Position numbers and translations under genes: made by a program. The notes under the pieces were generated by a model, which was given only the letters and a program-made list of their open reading frames with translations, ran no database searches and was not told the DNA's origin. Below are positions 10,695 to 18,346 of a stretch of DNA of 64,000 nt, piece after piece (the first letter of the stretch is position 1; every line of letters starts with the position of its first letter). The DNA comes from Cedecea colo (GTDB lineage: Bacteria > Pseudomonadota > Gammaproteobacteria > Enterobacterales > Enterobacteriaceae), in NCBI RefSeq assembly GCF_011808225.1, contig NZ_SOYS01000001.1:62001-126000 (forward strand), written 5' to 3'.

Positions 10695-11975
10695 ATGTCT
10701 GTTGCTAATAAACAGTGGTTTGGATTACCGCTACACCTGCTGTGGGGTTACATCGCTATCGCCGTGTTTATGACCGGTGACGGCTTCGAGCTGGCATTCT
10801 TATCCCACTACATCAAAGAGCTGGGGTTCTCTCCTGCGCAGGCTTCTTTTGCTTTCACGCTGTATGGCCTGGCCGCGGCGCTGTCCGCCTGGGTTTCCGG
10901 CGTGGTGGCTGAAATTATTACGCCACAGAAGACCATGTTTATCGGTTTTGTGCTGTGGTGTGTTTTTCATGTTCTGTTCCTGGTCTTCGGCCTGGGACAC
11001 GCAAACTATCCGCTGATCCTGCTGTTTTACGGTATCCGCGGGTTTGCCTACCCGTTATTCCTTTACTCTTTCATCGTGGTGATTATCCATAACGTGAAGA
11101 GCGAAAATGCCAGCTCGGCGCTTGGCTGGTACTGGGCGGTGTATTCCATCGGCATCGGCGTGGCGGGCAGCTATATTCCCAGCTTTACTATTCCGCTTGT
11201 CGGCGAACTGGGTACGCTGTGGATGGCGTTGTTCTTCTGCCTGTCCGGCGGGCTGATTGCGATGATCTCGCTGCGTAAGGTGCATACCCCGACACATATG
11301 CACAACCTCACCACCCGCGAGAAATTTAATGAGCTGAGCCGCGCCATTACCCTGCTGTATACCAACCGCAGCATTATGTTTTCGAGCATGGTGCGTATCA
11401 TCAATACCCTTTCTCTGTTCGGCTTTGCGGTGATTATGCCGCTGATGTTCGTGGATGAGCTGGGCTTCACCACTTCCGAATGGTTACAGGTGTGGGCGGT
11501 ATTCTTCTTTACGACCATTTTCTCCAATATTTTCTGGGGCATCGTGGCCGAAAAAATGGGCTGGATGCGGGTGGTTCGCTGGTTCGGCTGCATAGGGATG
11601 GCGCTCTCCAGCCTGGCGTTCTACTACGTGCCGCAGCACTTTGGGCATAATTTTGCGATGGCGTTGCTGCCGGCAGTCTCGCTGGGGATTTTTGTCGCGG
11701 CGTTTGTGCCGATGGCGGCGGTATTCCCGGCGCTGGAACCCCGCCACAAAGGGGCGGCTATTTCGGTCTATAACCTCTCTGCGGGCCTGTCCAACTTCCT
11801 TGCTCCGGCTATTGCGGTTGTTCTGTTACCTTATTTCAGCACCATCGGCGTTGTTATTGCCTACACCACGCTGTACATCATCGCCTTCTTCCTGTGCCAC
11901 TTTATCCGTGTCGAACAGCCGGGCTTTGAGAGTTATGCCGCCGACGCTGCAAAAGCGACGGTCAGAGCATCGTAA
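10695..11975 (+). CDS. dalT: D-arabinitol MFS permease
   Basis: Inner-membrane major facilitator superfamily symporter for D-arabinitol. 426 aa with about 12 hydrophobic segments starting at LHLLWGYIAIAVFMTGDGFELAFL; the cytoplasmic middle loop (residues about 195-225, KVHTPTHMHNLTTREKF) separates two six-helix halves. Length and sequence match the Klebsiella DalT/RbtT family (about 425 aa). With rbtT missing from this locus, DalT is also a possible route for ribitol, but this is not shown. AACGAGGT is the ribosome site. Confidence 0.92.
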   Translation: MSVANKQWFGLPLHLLWGYIAIAVFMTGDGFELAFLSHYIKELGFSPAQASFAFTLYGLAAALSAWVSGVVAEIITPQKTMFIGFVLWCVFHVLFLVFGLGHANYPLILLFYGIRGFAYPLFLYSFIVVIIHNVKSENASSALGWYWAVYSIGIGVAGSYIPSFTIPLVGELGTLWMALFFCLSGGLIAMISLRKVHTPTHMHNLTTREKFNELSRAITLLYTNRSIMFSSMVRIINTLSLFGFAVIMPLMFVDELGFTTSEWLQVWAVFFFTTIFSNIFWGIVAEKMGWMRVVRWFGCIGMALSSLAFYYVPQHFGHNFAMALLPAVSLGIFVAAFVPMAAVFPALEPRHKGAAISVYNLSAGLSNFLAPAIAVVLLPYFSTIGVVIAYTTLYIIAFFLCHFIRVEQPGFESYAADAAKATVRAS

Positions 11976-11984
11976 TAAGATGAC

Positions 11985-12003
11985 GGCTGGCGCAACGCCA
12001 GCC
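11985..12003 (+). promoter_or_regulatory. Hairpin between dalT and the HAD phosphatase gene
   Basis: Perfect 8-bp stem GGCTGGCG / CGCCAGCC with a CAA loop, starting 9 nt after the dalT stop. There is no T-run, so read-through into the downstream phosphatase gene is likely but may be reduced. Confidence 0.55.
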
Positions 12004-12024
12004 TTAAAGAGAGATGGAACGGCA

Positions 12025-12687
12025 ATGAACGTGCAGGCGGTTATTTTTGATATGGACGGCGTCATTATTGATTCCGAAGGCTTCTGGCAGGATTCGCAAA
12101 TTGAGGTGCTTGCGGGTTTTGGGATACCCATCACCGCGCAGGAATGCGAAAGGTACACGAAAGGCAAGCGTATCGATGAAATCGCGCGCATCTGGGGCGA
12201 AAGATACTCTCTGAGGATCCAGCCGCAGCGGCTCGAGGAGCTAATCGTTGCGCAGGTTTGCGGGTCTGTCAGAAGCCGGGGTATGGCGATGAGCGGGCTG
12301 TACCAGGCTTTACGCTTTTTCCAGGCTAAAGGCTATCGCATGGCGCTGGCGACCTCATCCAGCCGGCAGATTATTGCGGCCGTGTTTGACAGGCTGGCGC
12401 TATGGAAATGTTTTGACGTGGTTTGCAGCGCTGACGATGAACATTCTGGCAAACCACATCCCGCCGTCTACCTTACTGCCGTGCGCAAACTGGGCCTGGA
12501 AGTCGGTGAGTGTCTGGTGATTGAAGACAGCCTGAACGGATTTATTGCCGCTCATCGGGCCGGGATAAAAACTTTTGTCGTTGCCCCTGATTATCATGAG
12601 GCAAAATTTTCGGCGGCGGCAGGGCGCTACGCAACGCTTAACGAACTCATTTATGCCATGCAGCCGGTGCTCGCCGGCAGTTGCTGA
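12025..12687 (+). CDS. HAD-superfamily sugar-phosphate phosphatase, fourth gene of the dal operon
   Basis: 220-aa HAD subfamily IA hydrolase similar in layout to YniC/YfbT-type 2-deoxy- and hexose-phosphate phosphatases. Motif I is VIFDMDGVIIDSE (nucleophile Asp and acid Asp), then a helical cap, motif II ALATSSS, Lys motif SGKPHPAVY and motif IV VIEDSLNG. A longer open frame runs upstream through dalT, but homology starts at the ATG at 12025. It follows dalT by 49 nt and precedes a strong hairpin, so it probably belongs to the operon. A role in removing toxic pentitol phosphates is my inference; substrate unknown. Confidence 0.82.
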   Translation: MNVQAVIFDMDGVIIDSEGFWQDSQIEVLAGFGIPITAQECERYTKGKRIDEIARIWGERYSLRIQPQRLEELIVAQVCGSVRSRGMAMSGLYQALRFFQAKGYRMALATSSSRQIIAAVFDRLALWKCFDVVCSADDEHSGKPHPAVYLTAVRKLGLEVGECLVIEDSLNGFIAAHRAGIKTFVVAPDYHEAKFSAAAGRYATLNELIYAMQPVLAGSC

Positions 12688-12694
12688 CCAACAT

Positions 12695-12755
12695 GGAAGC
12701 GCAGAAAGCATTCCGGGAGAGTAAGCGGTCTGCTGACCCGAATTTCTGCGCTTCC
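12695..12755. terminator. Bidirectional terminator-like stem between HAD gene and ABC permease gene
   Basis: A perfect 13-bp inverted repeat (GGAAGCGCAGAAA / TTTCTGCGCTTCC) separated by 35 nt, itself partly pairable. It occupies most of the 81-nt gap between two convergent genes. T-runs are weak (TGTTTCTT on the plus strand). Confidence 0.65.
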
Positions 12756-12768
12756 TGTTTCTTATACA

Positions 12769-14028
12769 TCAGGCGCGGCCGTGGCTCACGCGCGAGCGTC
12801 GGGCCATCGAATCCACAATAACGGCAATCGCCAGCACGCCGCCGGTTATCATGTATCGCAATGACGAAGGCAGATTAAGCAGCGTCAGGCCGTTGGAAAT
12901 ACACTGGATAACAACGATGCCCAGCAGAGCGGAGTATGCGCTGCCCCGTCCGCCAAACAGGCTGGTGCCGCCAATTACCGCCGCGGCGATGGCGTTTAAA
13001 TTAACATCTCCCGTTCCGGCTTGCTGACTGGCCGACGCCAGCCGGGAAGCGGCAAGTATCCCACCGGTGGTGGCGAGCATCGAGCAAATCATAAATGCGC
13101 TGACGTAAATGCCCCGCACGTTGATACCCGAGCGGCGAGCGGCTTCGCGATTACCGCCAACCGCAAACATCGACCGGCCCCATTTAGTTCGCTTGAGCGC
13201 ATAGTTGAGTATCACCACCACCAGGATAAACAGGCCGAAAATCCACGGAACGCCGCGGCCGGTGTTGAGATAAAACACTATGAATTCAAATACGGCAGTC
13301 ATAAAAATACTGCGGATCAACAGCGCGCTGAGGGGTTCGGAGGAGAGATTTACCTCTGCCCGCCGGACGCGGGTGCGTAATCCTTGCGCAAGCATGACGA
13401 CGCCGGGTAGCAGCGCAAAAATATGCGCCAGCCAGCCGGGCATAACCAGAACCTGACCAAAGCGAACCAGCGGAGAAACGTAGGGAAGGTTAATGCTGCC
13501 CGACGGCCCAAGAATATAAAGCTGCATCCCCAACAGCGCCAGAAGCCCGGCAAGCGTGGCCACGAAGCTTGGCATACCTAAACGGCTGTAAAGTTCGGCA
13601 TAAAGCAGGCCGACGAGCGCGCCAACCGCGAGCGCGACGGCTATTGCGCCCATAACGGGCCAGCCCTGATTAACCCACAGCACGCCAATGATGGCTGAAG
13701 CCAGGCCGCTCATCGAACCTACCGAGAGATCTATCTCCCCCAGCAGCAGTACGCAGACGATGCCCAGTGAAATAAAGCCGACCGTGGCGCAGTCAAAGAG
13801 CATATTGACGAGGTTATTCGGGGCCAGGTAAACGGGGTTAAGCACGGTAAAGACCGCGGAGATAATGATAAGGCCCAGCACGACCGGTATCATCCCTAAG
13901 TCACCGGTCTTAATGCGATTAATGTAGCCGCGCAGCAGGCCGAAAATAGTATCCTGATGCTGAACGCGTTCATCGCTGCGATCTAACATTGTTTCGGGAT
14001 TGAGCGGTTTTTTTGTGGTCGTATTCAT
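12769..14028 (-). CDS. Sugar ABC transporter permease (XylH type)
   Basis: Membrane subunit of a CUT2-class (monosaccharide) ABC importer. 419 aa with an approximately 45-residue cytoplasmic N-terminus and about ten membrane helices; visible BPD_transp_2 features are GEIDLSVGSMSGLASA and the repeat-like loop GGNREAARRSGINVRGIY, followed by AAAVIGGTSLFGGRGS. Closest in style to XylH. Its start is 3 nt after the ATPase stop, so the two are translationally coupled. The substrate is not determined by sequence; the XylF-like binding protein and the pentitol neighbourhood suggest a pentose or pentitol. Confidence 0.88.
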   Translation of the reverse strand: MNTTTKKPLNPETMLDRSDERVQHQDTIFGLLRGYINRIKTGDLGMIPVVLGLIIISAVFTVLNPVYLAPNNLVNMLFDCATVGFISLGIVCVLLLGEIDLSVGSMSGLASAIIGVLWVNQGWPVMGAIAVALAVGALVGLLYAELYSRLGMPSFVATLAGLLALLGMQLYILGPSGSINLPYVSPLVRFGQVLVMPGWLAHIFALLPGVVMLAQGLRTRVRRAEVNLSSEPLSALLIRSIFMTAVFEFIVFYLNTGRGVPWIFGLFILVVVILNYALKRTKWGRSMFAVGGNREAARRSGINVRGIYVSAFMICSMLATTGGILAASRLASASQQAGTGDVNLNAIAAAVIGGTSLFGGRGSAYSALLGIVVIQCISNGLTLLNLPSSLRYMITGGVLAIAVIVDSMARRSRVSHGRA

Positions 14029-14031
14029 CTG

Positions 14032-14844
14032 TCAGCGCGCCCCCGGCATAGTTTCCTGCGTTTTTCTTTCCACCCGACGTGATACGGCGTTCTCTGTCGC
14101 CCCGGTTATCGCGGCAACTAAATCCTGATTGGTTGCTTCCGGCGTGAAGATACCTTTGTTGCGGCCCAGACGTAACACGACGATACGGTCCGCCACGGCC
14201 CGCACATCCTCCATATTATGGCTGATAATAATCACGCCCAGCCCGCGCTCGCGTACGCGCTCAATAAGGTTGAGCACCTCTGCGGTTTGCGCGACGCCAA
14301 GAGCGGCGGTAGGTTCATCCAGCATAATTATTTTCGGATTCAGCAGCAGCGAGCGTGCAATGGCGACGGTTTGACGCTGACCGCCGGATAAAGAGGCGAC
14401 CGGCTCGCGTACCGAAGGGATCCGCGCCGCCAGCTCTTTGAGCAGCGTCCAGGCGCGGACTTCCATTGTCACCTCATCTAATTGCCAGGCCGCCAGCTCG
14501 TGACCGAGAAACAGATTTGCCACCACGTCCAGATTTTCGCATAACGCCAGATCCTGGAAGACGGTAGAAATGCCGTATTCCAGCGCCTTGCCCGGGCTGT
14601 CGAGGGTTATCTTTTCACCTTCAAACTCAATCGTGCCGGAAGAAGCTTGATGCACGCCGGCTAATATTTTGACCAGCGTAGATTTCCCTGCGCCATTATC
14701 CCCGACTAAAGCGACAACCTCGCCTGCATAGACGTCGAGATCGATATCCGTCAGAGCCGAAACGGCACCAAAATTTTTAGAGACTTTGCTTAATTTAAGC
14801 AGCGGTTTTTCCGTGCGGGGTGCGAGGTTATCTACTGTTAACAT
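14032..14844 (-). CDS. Sugar ABC transporter ATP-binding protein, single ABC domain
   Basis: 270-aa ATPase subunit energising the adjacent permease. Walker A is GDNGAGKST near residue 53, the Q-loop VFQDLALCENLDV, the signature LSGGQRQTVAIARSLL, Walker B KIIMLDEPTAALG and the switch His in IIISHNME. Most XylG/RbsA/MglA relatives carry two fused ABC domains (about 500 aa); this one has only the first, as in FrcA-type proteins, so it should work as a homodimer. The sequence is complete at both ends, so this is not a truncation. Confidence 0.9.
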   Translation of the reverse strand: MLTVDNLAPRTEKPLLKLSKVSKNFGAVSALTDIDLDVYAGEVVALVGDNGAGKSTLVKILAGVHQASSGTIEFEGEKITLDSPGKALEYGISTVFQDLALCENLDVVANLFLGHELAAWQLDEVTMEVRAWTLLKELAARIPSVREPVASLSGGQRQTVAIARSLLLNPKIIMLDEPTAALGVAQTAEVLNLIERVRERGLGVIIISHNMEDVRAVADRIVVLRLGRNKGIFTPEATNQDLVAAITGATENAVSRRVERKTQETMPGAR

Positions 14845-14866
14845 AGCCAGAACCTTTATATATTCT

Positions 14867-14895
14867 GTGCGTCCGCAGACAGGCTACGGACGCAC
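14867..14895 (-). promoter_or_regulatory. Hairpin between binding-protein gene and ATPase gene
   Basis: A 9-bp perfect stem GTGCGTCCG / CGGACGCAC with an 11-nt loop in the 65-nt gap. Such intercistronic stems commonly protect the upstream binding-protein mRNA and let it exceed the membrane subunits in amount. Position fits; function inferred. Confidence 0.55.
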
Positions 14896-14909
14896 TACTC
14901 GTTGCTTAG

Positions 14910-15953
14910 TCAGTTAATGTCCAGTTTTTTACAGGCCTGCTGATACTCACCGCTACAGACCTGCTCCGGCGTCTGAATTTTCTTGTCGAATATCTCCGCC
15001 TTGATATTTTTGGCCGTAATAACTGCCGGAACAAACAGTTGCGACGGCGTGTTATAGAGGGTGGAGCTTGCTTTTGGCGTCTGCCCGTTAATTAACTGCA
15101 CGGCGACGTTCGCCGCGGCGGCGGCAACGATTTCCGAAGGTTTAGAAATAGTGTTGTACTGGTCGCCGGAAATAATTAACTGCAAGGCGGCGATAGTGGC
15201 GTCGTTGCCCGTAACCGGAGGAATAGGCTGTACGCCGCCTGCTTTAAATGCGGCAATAGCGCCGCCGCCCGTACCGTCATTCGCGGCAACTACGCCTTTG
15301 ATCTGGTCGCTAAAGCGGGTGATTTGGCCCGCAGTCCACTCTTGCGCTTTAGGCGGTGCCCATTCAGGCGTATCGAACTCAGCCAGCGTTTTATAGCCGG
15401 AATCTTTGAGCCCGCGGTGAATACCATCGCGAATAAGCCCCGCGGCGGCATCCGTTGGTGAACCATTGATTTCAAGCACGCCCGCTCCGGCAGGAACCTT
15501 CGTCGCTTTAAGGTGCTCGACCAGCGAAGTGGAAATCGCGTAACCAATACCTTCGTTATCAAAAGAGATATAGAAATCTGCCGGTTTGTCGGGAATTGGG
15601 CGATCGTAAGCGATCACTTTTACTCCCTGCGAGTGGGCGATTTCGACCAGACCTGCCGCAGCGGAGGAATCAACGGGGTCCAGCACTATCACTTTCGCGC
15701 CTTGCGCAATCGCAGAGTTAAACTGCTGCTGCTGCAATGATGCGTTGGCGTTAGCGTTCTGGTAAATGACCTGGCACTGCTGACATAGCTTATTCATTTC
15801 CGCTTTAAAGCCGGGAAAATCATGCTGTTCGTAACGGGTTGAGGCCTGGTCGGGCATTAAAAAAGCGACGGTCGCAGCGTCCTGCGCCTGCGCCAGACCG
15901 GTAAAACCAACTACGGCCATAAGAGATGCTTTGAACATGGTAGGGTAACGCAT
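14910..15953 (-). CDS. Periplasmic sugar-binding protein (XylF-like)
   Basis: Periplasmic solute receptor of the ABC importer, 347 aa. Signal peptide MRYPTMFKASLMAVVGFTGL, with cleavage expected after AQA (residue 23). Family features shared with XylF are the VIVLDPVDSSA strand, the hinge AYDRPIPDKPADFYISFDNEGIGY, VVAANDGTGGGAIAAF and VTGNDATIAALQLI. A Cys pair in KLCQQCQ and two near the C-terminus (QVCSGEYQQACKK) could form disulfides, which is not typical of XylF. The ATG at 15953 has GAGGAA 7 nt upstream, better than the frame start at 15980. First gene of the ABC operon. Confidence 0.88.
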   Translation of the reverse strand: MRYPTMFKASLMAVVGFTGLAQAQDAATVAFLMPDQASTRYEQHDFPGFKAEMNKLCQQCQVIYQNANANASLQQQQFNSAIAQGAKVIVLDPVDSSAAAGLVEIAHSQGVKVIAYDRPIPDKPADFYISFDNEGIGYAISTSLVEHLKATKVPAGAGVLEINGSPTDAAAGLIRDGIHRGLKDSGYKTLAEFDTPEWAPPKAQEWTAGQITRFSDQIKGVVAANDGTGGGAIAAFKAGGVQPIPPVTGNDATIAALQLIISGDQYNTISKPSEIVAAAAANVAVQLINGQTPKASSTLYNTPSQLFVPAVITAKNIKAEIFDKKIQTPEQVCSGEYQQACKKLDIN

Positions 15954-16074
15954 TTTTCTGTTCCTCGCTGACTCGAACATGATGACCGCCTCACGGGTTA
16001 CTCACGGCGGCAGAGGTTATGTTTTAACGTTAAGAAATCAAAACGAAGCTTTTTATTAGCATTGCAATTACATT

Positions 16075-16092
16075 TGCTCAATCGGTGAAGCT
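16075..16092. promoter_or_regulatory. RbtR-operator-like site upstream of the ABC operon
   Basis: TGCTCAATCGGTGAAGCT matches the rbtD/rbtR palindrome at 14 of 18 positions; with the two preceding T residues, 12 bases (TTTGCTCAATCG) are identical. It lies about 122 bp upstream of the binding-protein ATG. A second, weaker candidate is AAAAGCGCTGTT at 16132-16143, sharing the AGCGCT core of the PTS operators. Regulation by either repressor is inference. Confidence 0.45.
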
Positions 16093-16205
16093 GGTTTGCC
16101 ATTACGCCTTTAGGTTGTCAAGAACGGGCGAAAAAGCGCTGTTTATTTTGTGATTGACTGCAGATTAGGAGAGATTTTGGTGGGGAAAGAGAGGCGTTTC
16201 TGGTG

Positions 16206-16230
16206 GGCGGATAAGCGTGCGTTATCCGCC
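16206..16230. repeat. REP-like palindrome, second copy
   Basis: GGCGGATAA / TTATCCGCC, 9-bp stem with a 7-nt loop, in the same orientation as the element at 3032-3062 and sharing GGGCGGATAAGC. It lies just past the 3' end of the LacI-family gene. Confidence 0.6.
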
Positions 16231-16252
16231 GTAGTTTGCGCGGCCCGGTAGC

Positions 16253-17272
16253 TTAGCAGCTATCCCTGATACACAACGATGAGGCAATCGTCGGGTTTGC
16301 ATCCCACGGCTCATCGTTAATCCTTGCCAGCAGCGCCCGTCCTGCTTCAATGCCAATCTTACGGTGCGGCACCGCGATGGTGGTAAGCGCAGGCTGGCAC
16401 ACGCGGCTCACGTCGCTGTCGCCGAAGCCAACAACCGCCAGATCGTCCGGGACCTTAATGCGTCTACGCTGGCATTCATACAGCGCTCCGCAGGCCAGCT
16501 CGTCGGACACGCAGACCAGCGCATCCAGCTCCGGCCAGGCGAGCAAAAATTCGGGTAGCTGAGCAGTACCGGTGGAAAAAACCGGCGGCGCGGCGGCGTT
16601 AATAACCCGGTTGGGCGACATATGATGGCGTAACATCGCCTTGTACCAGCCCTGAAGATGCTGCTGAAAAATCCACTGTTCCTGCCTGGCGCACAGCAGG
16701 CCGATATTCTGATAACCGCGTTTAATGAGCATTTCAGTCAGCTCAAACATCGCCGCAACGTTATCAATACCGATATTCATATCGATAGGATCTTCACGCG
16801 TTGCGCCAATTTCCAGCACCGGAATACTGGCGTGGGTCAGCCAGTTTCGTACGGTATCGCTGTGATCCGCACTGAGTAGAATCGCTGCTGCCAGGTTGGA
16901 GGTTAGCAGCGTCTCAAGCAGCTTTTCTTCCTGTTCCAGCCGGTGCTGCGATTCCGCCAGCACTATCTGGTAGCCCGCCGGTTGCAGCACCTGCTGCAGG
17001 CCGGCAAACATTTCGGTGCAGCCAGACTCGGCAAGGCCTGGCACCACCATCGCAATGGTATAGGACGAAGCCGAAGCCAGCGCGCTGGCGGCCAGATTGG
17101 GCATATAGCCCAGCTCGGTTACGGCGGCTTCTATTTTCTCTCGTAGTTTGTCTGAGACCTGATCCGGGGTGCGAAGGGCGCGCGATACGGTCATGGTGCC
17201 GACTCCAGCCAGCTGGGCCACATCGGCAAGCGTGACCTTCCCTGTACTTCGTCGCTTTCGGGTAATGGACAT
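16253..17272 (-). CDS. LacI-family repressor, GntR/IdnR-like, probable regulator of the PTS-transketolase operon
   Basis: 339-aa regulator. The HTH is at about residues 13-35 (VTLADVAQLAGVGTMTVSRALRT), followed by the LacI hinge YMPNLAASALAS and an effector domain (TIAMVVPGLAESG, VCVSDELACGALYEC, VVGFGDSDVSR). Overall it resembles gluconate-type repressors. It is divergent from the PTS operon, with two palindromic operators and a CRP site in the 257-bp gap, so that operon is its most likely target. It also lies upstream of, and in the same direction as, the ABC operon and could act there. Effector unknown. Confidence 0.85.
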   Translation of the reverse strand: MSITRKRRSTGKVTLADVAQLAGVGTMTVSRALRTPDQVSDKLREKIEAAVTELGYMPNLAASALASASSYTIAMVVPGLAESGCTEMFAGLQQVLQPAGYQIVLAESQHRLEQEEKLLETLLTSNLAAAILLSADHSDTVRNWLTHASIPVLEIGATREDPIDMNIGIDNVAAMFELTEMLIKRGYQNIGLLCARQEQWIFQQHLQGWYKAMLRHHMSPNRVINAAAPPVFSTGTAQLPEFLLAWPELDALVCVSDELACGALYECQRRRIKVPDDLAVVGFGDSDVSRVCQPALTTIAVPHRKIGIEAGRALLARINDEPWDANPTIASSLCIRDSC

Positions 17273-17393
17273 GGTTATGCCTGTTTATATCGTTGTTATG
17301 ACATCTTCATCCCTGAATCTACAGGGGAAATAGTATTCAAGTATACGCTGTAAATCCGCCTGGTCGGCGAGATTTCATCTAATGATTGCGTTC

Positions 17394-17407
17394 TGATAGC
17401 GCTATCA
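17394..17407. promoter_or_regulatory. LacI-type operator O1 upstream of the PTS operon
   Basis: TGATAGCGCTATCA is a perfect 14-bp palindrome with a central CG, as expected for LacI-family proteins. Its centre is 34 bp from that of O2, about three helical turns, suitable for binding of two dimers on one DNA face or for a short loop. Confidence 0.75.
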
Positions 17408-17428
17408 CAAATTTGCATGATTGTTTTT

Positions 17429-17440
17429 GGTAGCGCTATC
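17429..17440. promoter_or_regulatory. LacI-type operator O2 upstream of the PTS operon
   Basis: GGTAGCGCTATC repeats the O1 core with a single change from perfect symmetry. It directly abuts the CRP-like site. Confidence 0.7.
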
Positions 17441-17460
17441 TTTGTGACTATCATCACTGT
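17441..17460. promoter_or_regulatory. CRP-cAMP binding site
   Basis: TGTGACTATCATCACT at 17443-17458 matches the TGTGA-N6-TCACA consensus at 9 of 10 conserved positions. It lies about 80 bp upstream of the EIIA start codon. This suggests that the PTS operon is under catabolite control in addition to the repressor. Confidence 0.75.
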
Positions 17461-17529
17461 CAGAAGGTGAGGCGTTGAATAAAGTTTGCCCATCTTACTG
17501 GCCCGTTTCAAAACCAAAAGGAGAACAAC

Positions 17530-17973
17530 GTGCTCAATCGCTGGTTACACGATGGCACCATCAACGTGCGGGAGGCGGTCAGTAGCTGGACGCAGGCGCT
17601 GGAAATTTGCGCGCAGCCTCTGCTGGCGGCGAAAGTCATCACGCCGGACTATCTCACCGCCATCATGCGGCAGCATCGCTTGCTCGGCCCGTATTATGTT
17701 CTCGCGCCCGGCCTGGCGATGCCCCATGCCCGCCCGGAAGAAGGGGCGCTGGGGCTGGGATTATCCCTGCTGAAACTCGATAAGGGCGTGAATTTTGAAT
17801 CTGCGGATAACGATCCGGTCGATGTAATTATTATGCTCGCCGCACCCGATAGCCACAGCCATATTGAAACGATATCCGCGCTGGCGGAATTATTTTCTAA
17901 CGACGAGGATATGCAATTACTGCATAAGGCGATAACCGTGGAGGCTATTAAAAATATAATTAATCGTTACTGA
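17530..17973 (+). CDS. PTS EIIA component, mannitol/fructose/ascorbate type
   Basis: 147-aa cytoplasmic phosphocarrier that takes phosphate from HPr-P and passes it to EIIB. The EIIA-2 domain spans the protein; the phosphorylated histidine is in GLAMPHARPEEGALG (about residue 66). It starts at a GTG preceded by AAGGAG at good spacing; no upstream ATG gives a better start. First gene of EIIA-EIIB-EIIC-transketolase. Resembles UlaC in domain class. Confidence 0.9.
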   Translation: MLNRWLHDGTINVREAVSSWTQALEICAQPLLAAKVITPDYLTAIMRQHRLLGPYYVLAPGLAMPHARPEEGALGLGLSLLKLDKGVNFESADNDPVDVIIMLAAPDSHSHIETISALAELFSNDEDMQLLHKAITVEAIKNIINRY

Positions 17974-18052
17974 TCCCGTTTTCAACTCTGAAACTCTACA
18001 TTGCATTTTAAATGCGGTGCGGCTGTACGCTACCTAATAAAAGGAAAGAATA

Positions 18053-18325
18053 ATGAAAATTATGGCTATCTGCGGTTCGGGTCTTGGCAGCAGTTTTATG
18101 GTCGAGATGAATATTAAAAAAGCGCTTAAAAAAATGAATATCGAGGCGGAGGTTGAACACTCTGACTTGTCTTCCGCAACGCCCGGGGCGGCAGACCTGT
18201 TTGTGATGGCGAAAGACATTGCCGACAGCGCCAGCGTGCCGGACAGCAAGCTGATAGTGCTCACCAATATTATTGATATCAACGAACTGGAAAATAAGCT
18301 CAGCGCTTATTTTGCTAACCGTTAA
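18053..18325 (+). CDS. PTS EIIB component, ascorbate type
   Basis: 90-aa cytoplasmic phosphotransfer protein. The P-loop-like active site MAICGSGLGSSFMVEM carries the phosphorylated Cys7, as in UlaB (SgaB). The rest is a Rossmann-like fold with VLTNIIDINELENKL at the end. AAAGGA precedes the ATG. It lies 79 nt after the EIIA gene and 21 nt before the EIIC gene. Confidence 0.92.
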   Translation: MKIMAICGSGLGSSFMVEMNIKKALKKMNIEAEVEHSDLSSATPGAADLFVMAKDIADSASVPDSKLIVLTNIIDINELENKLSAYFANR

Positions 18326-18346
18326 TCCTGAAATGGCGAGGTGGAT

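Noticed and set aside
11641-12024. N-terminal extension of the HAD phosphatase through dalT
   Set aside because: The extension overlaps dalT out of frame and lacks homology; HAD motif I begins right after the ATG at 12025.
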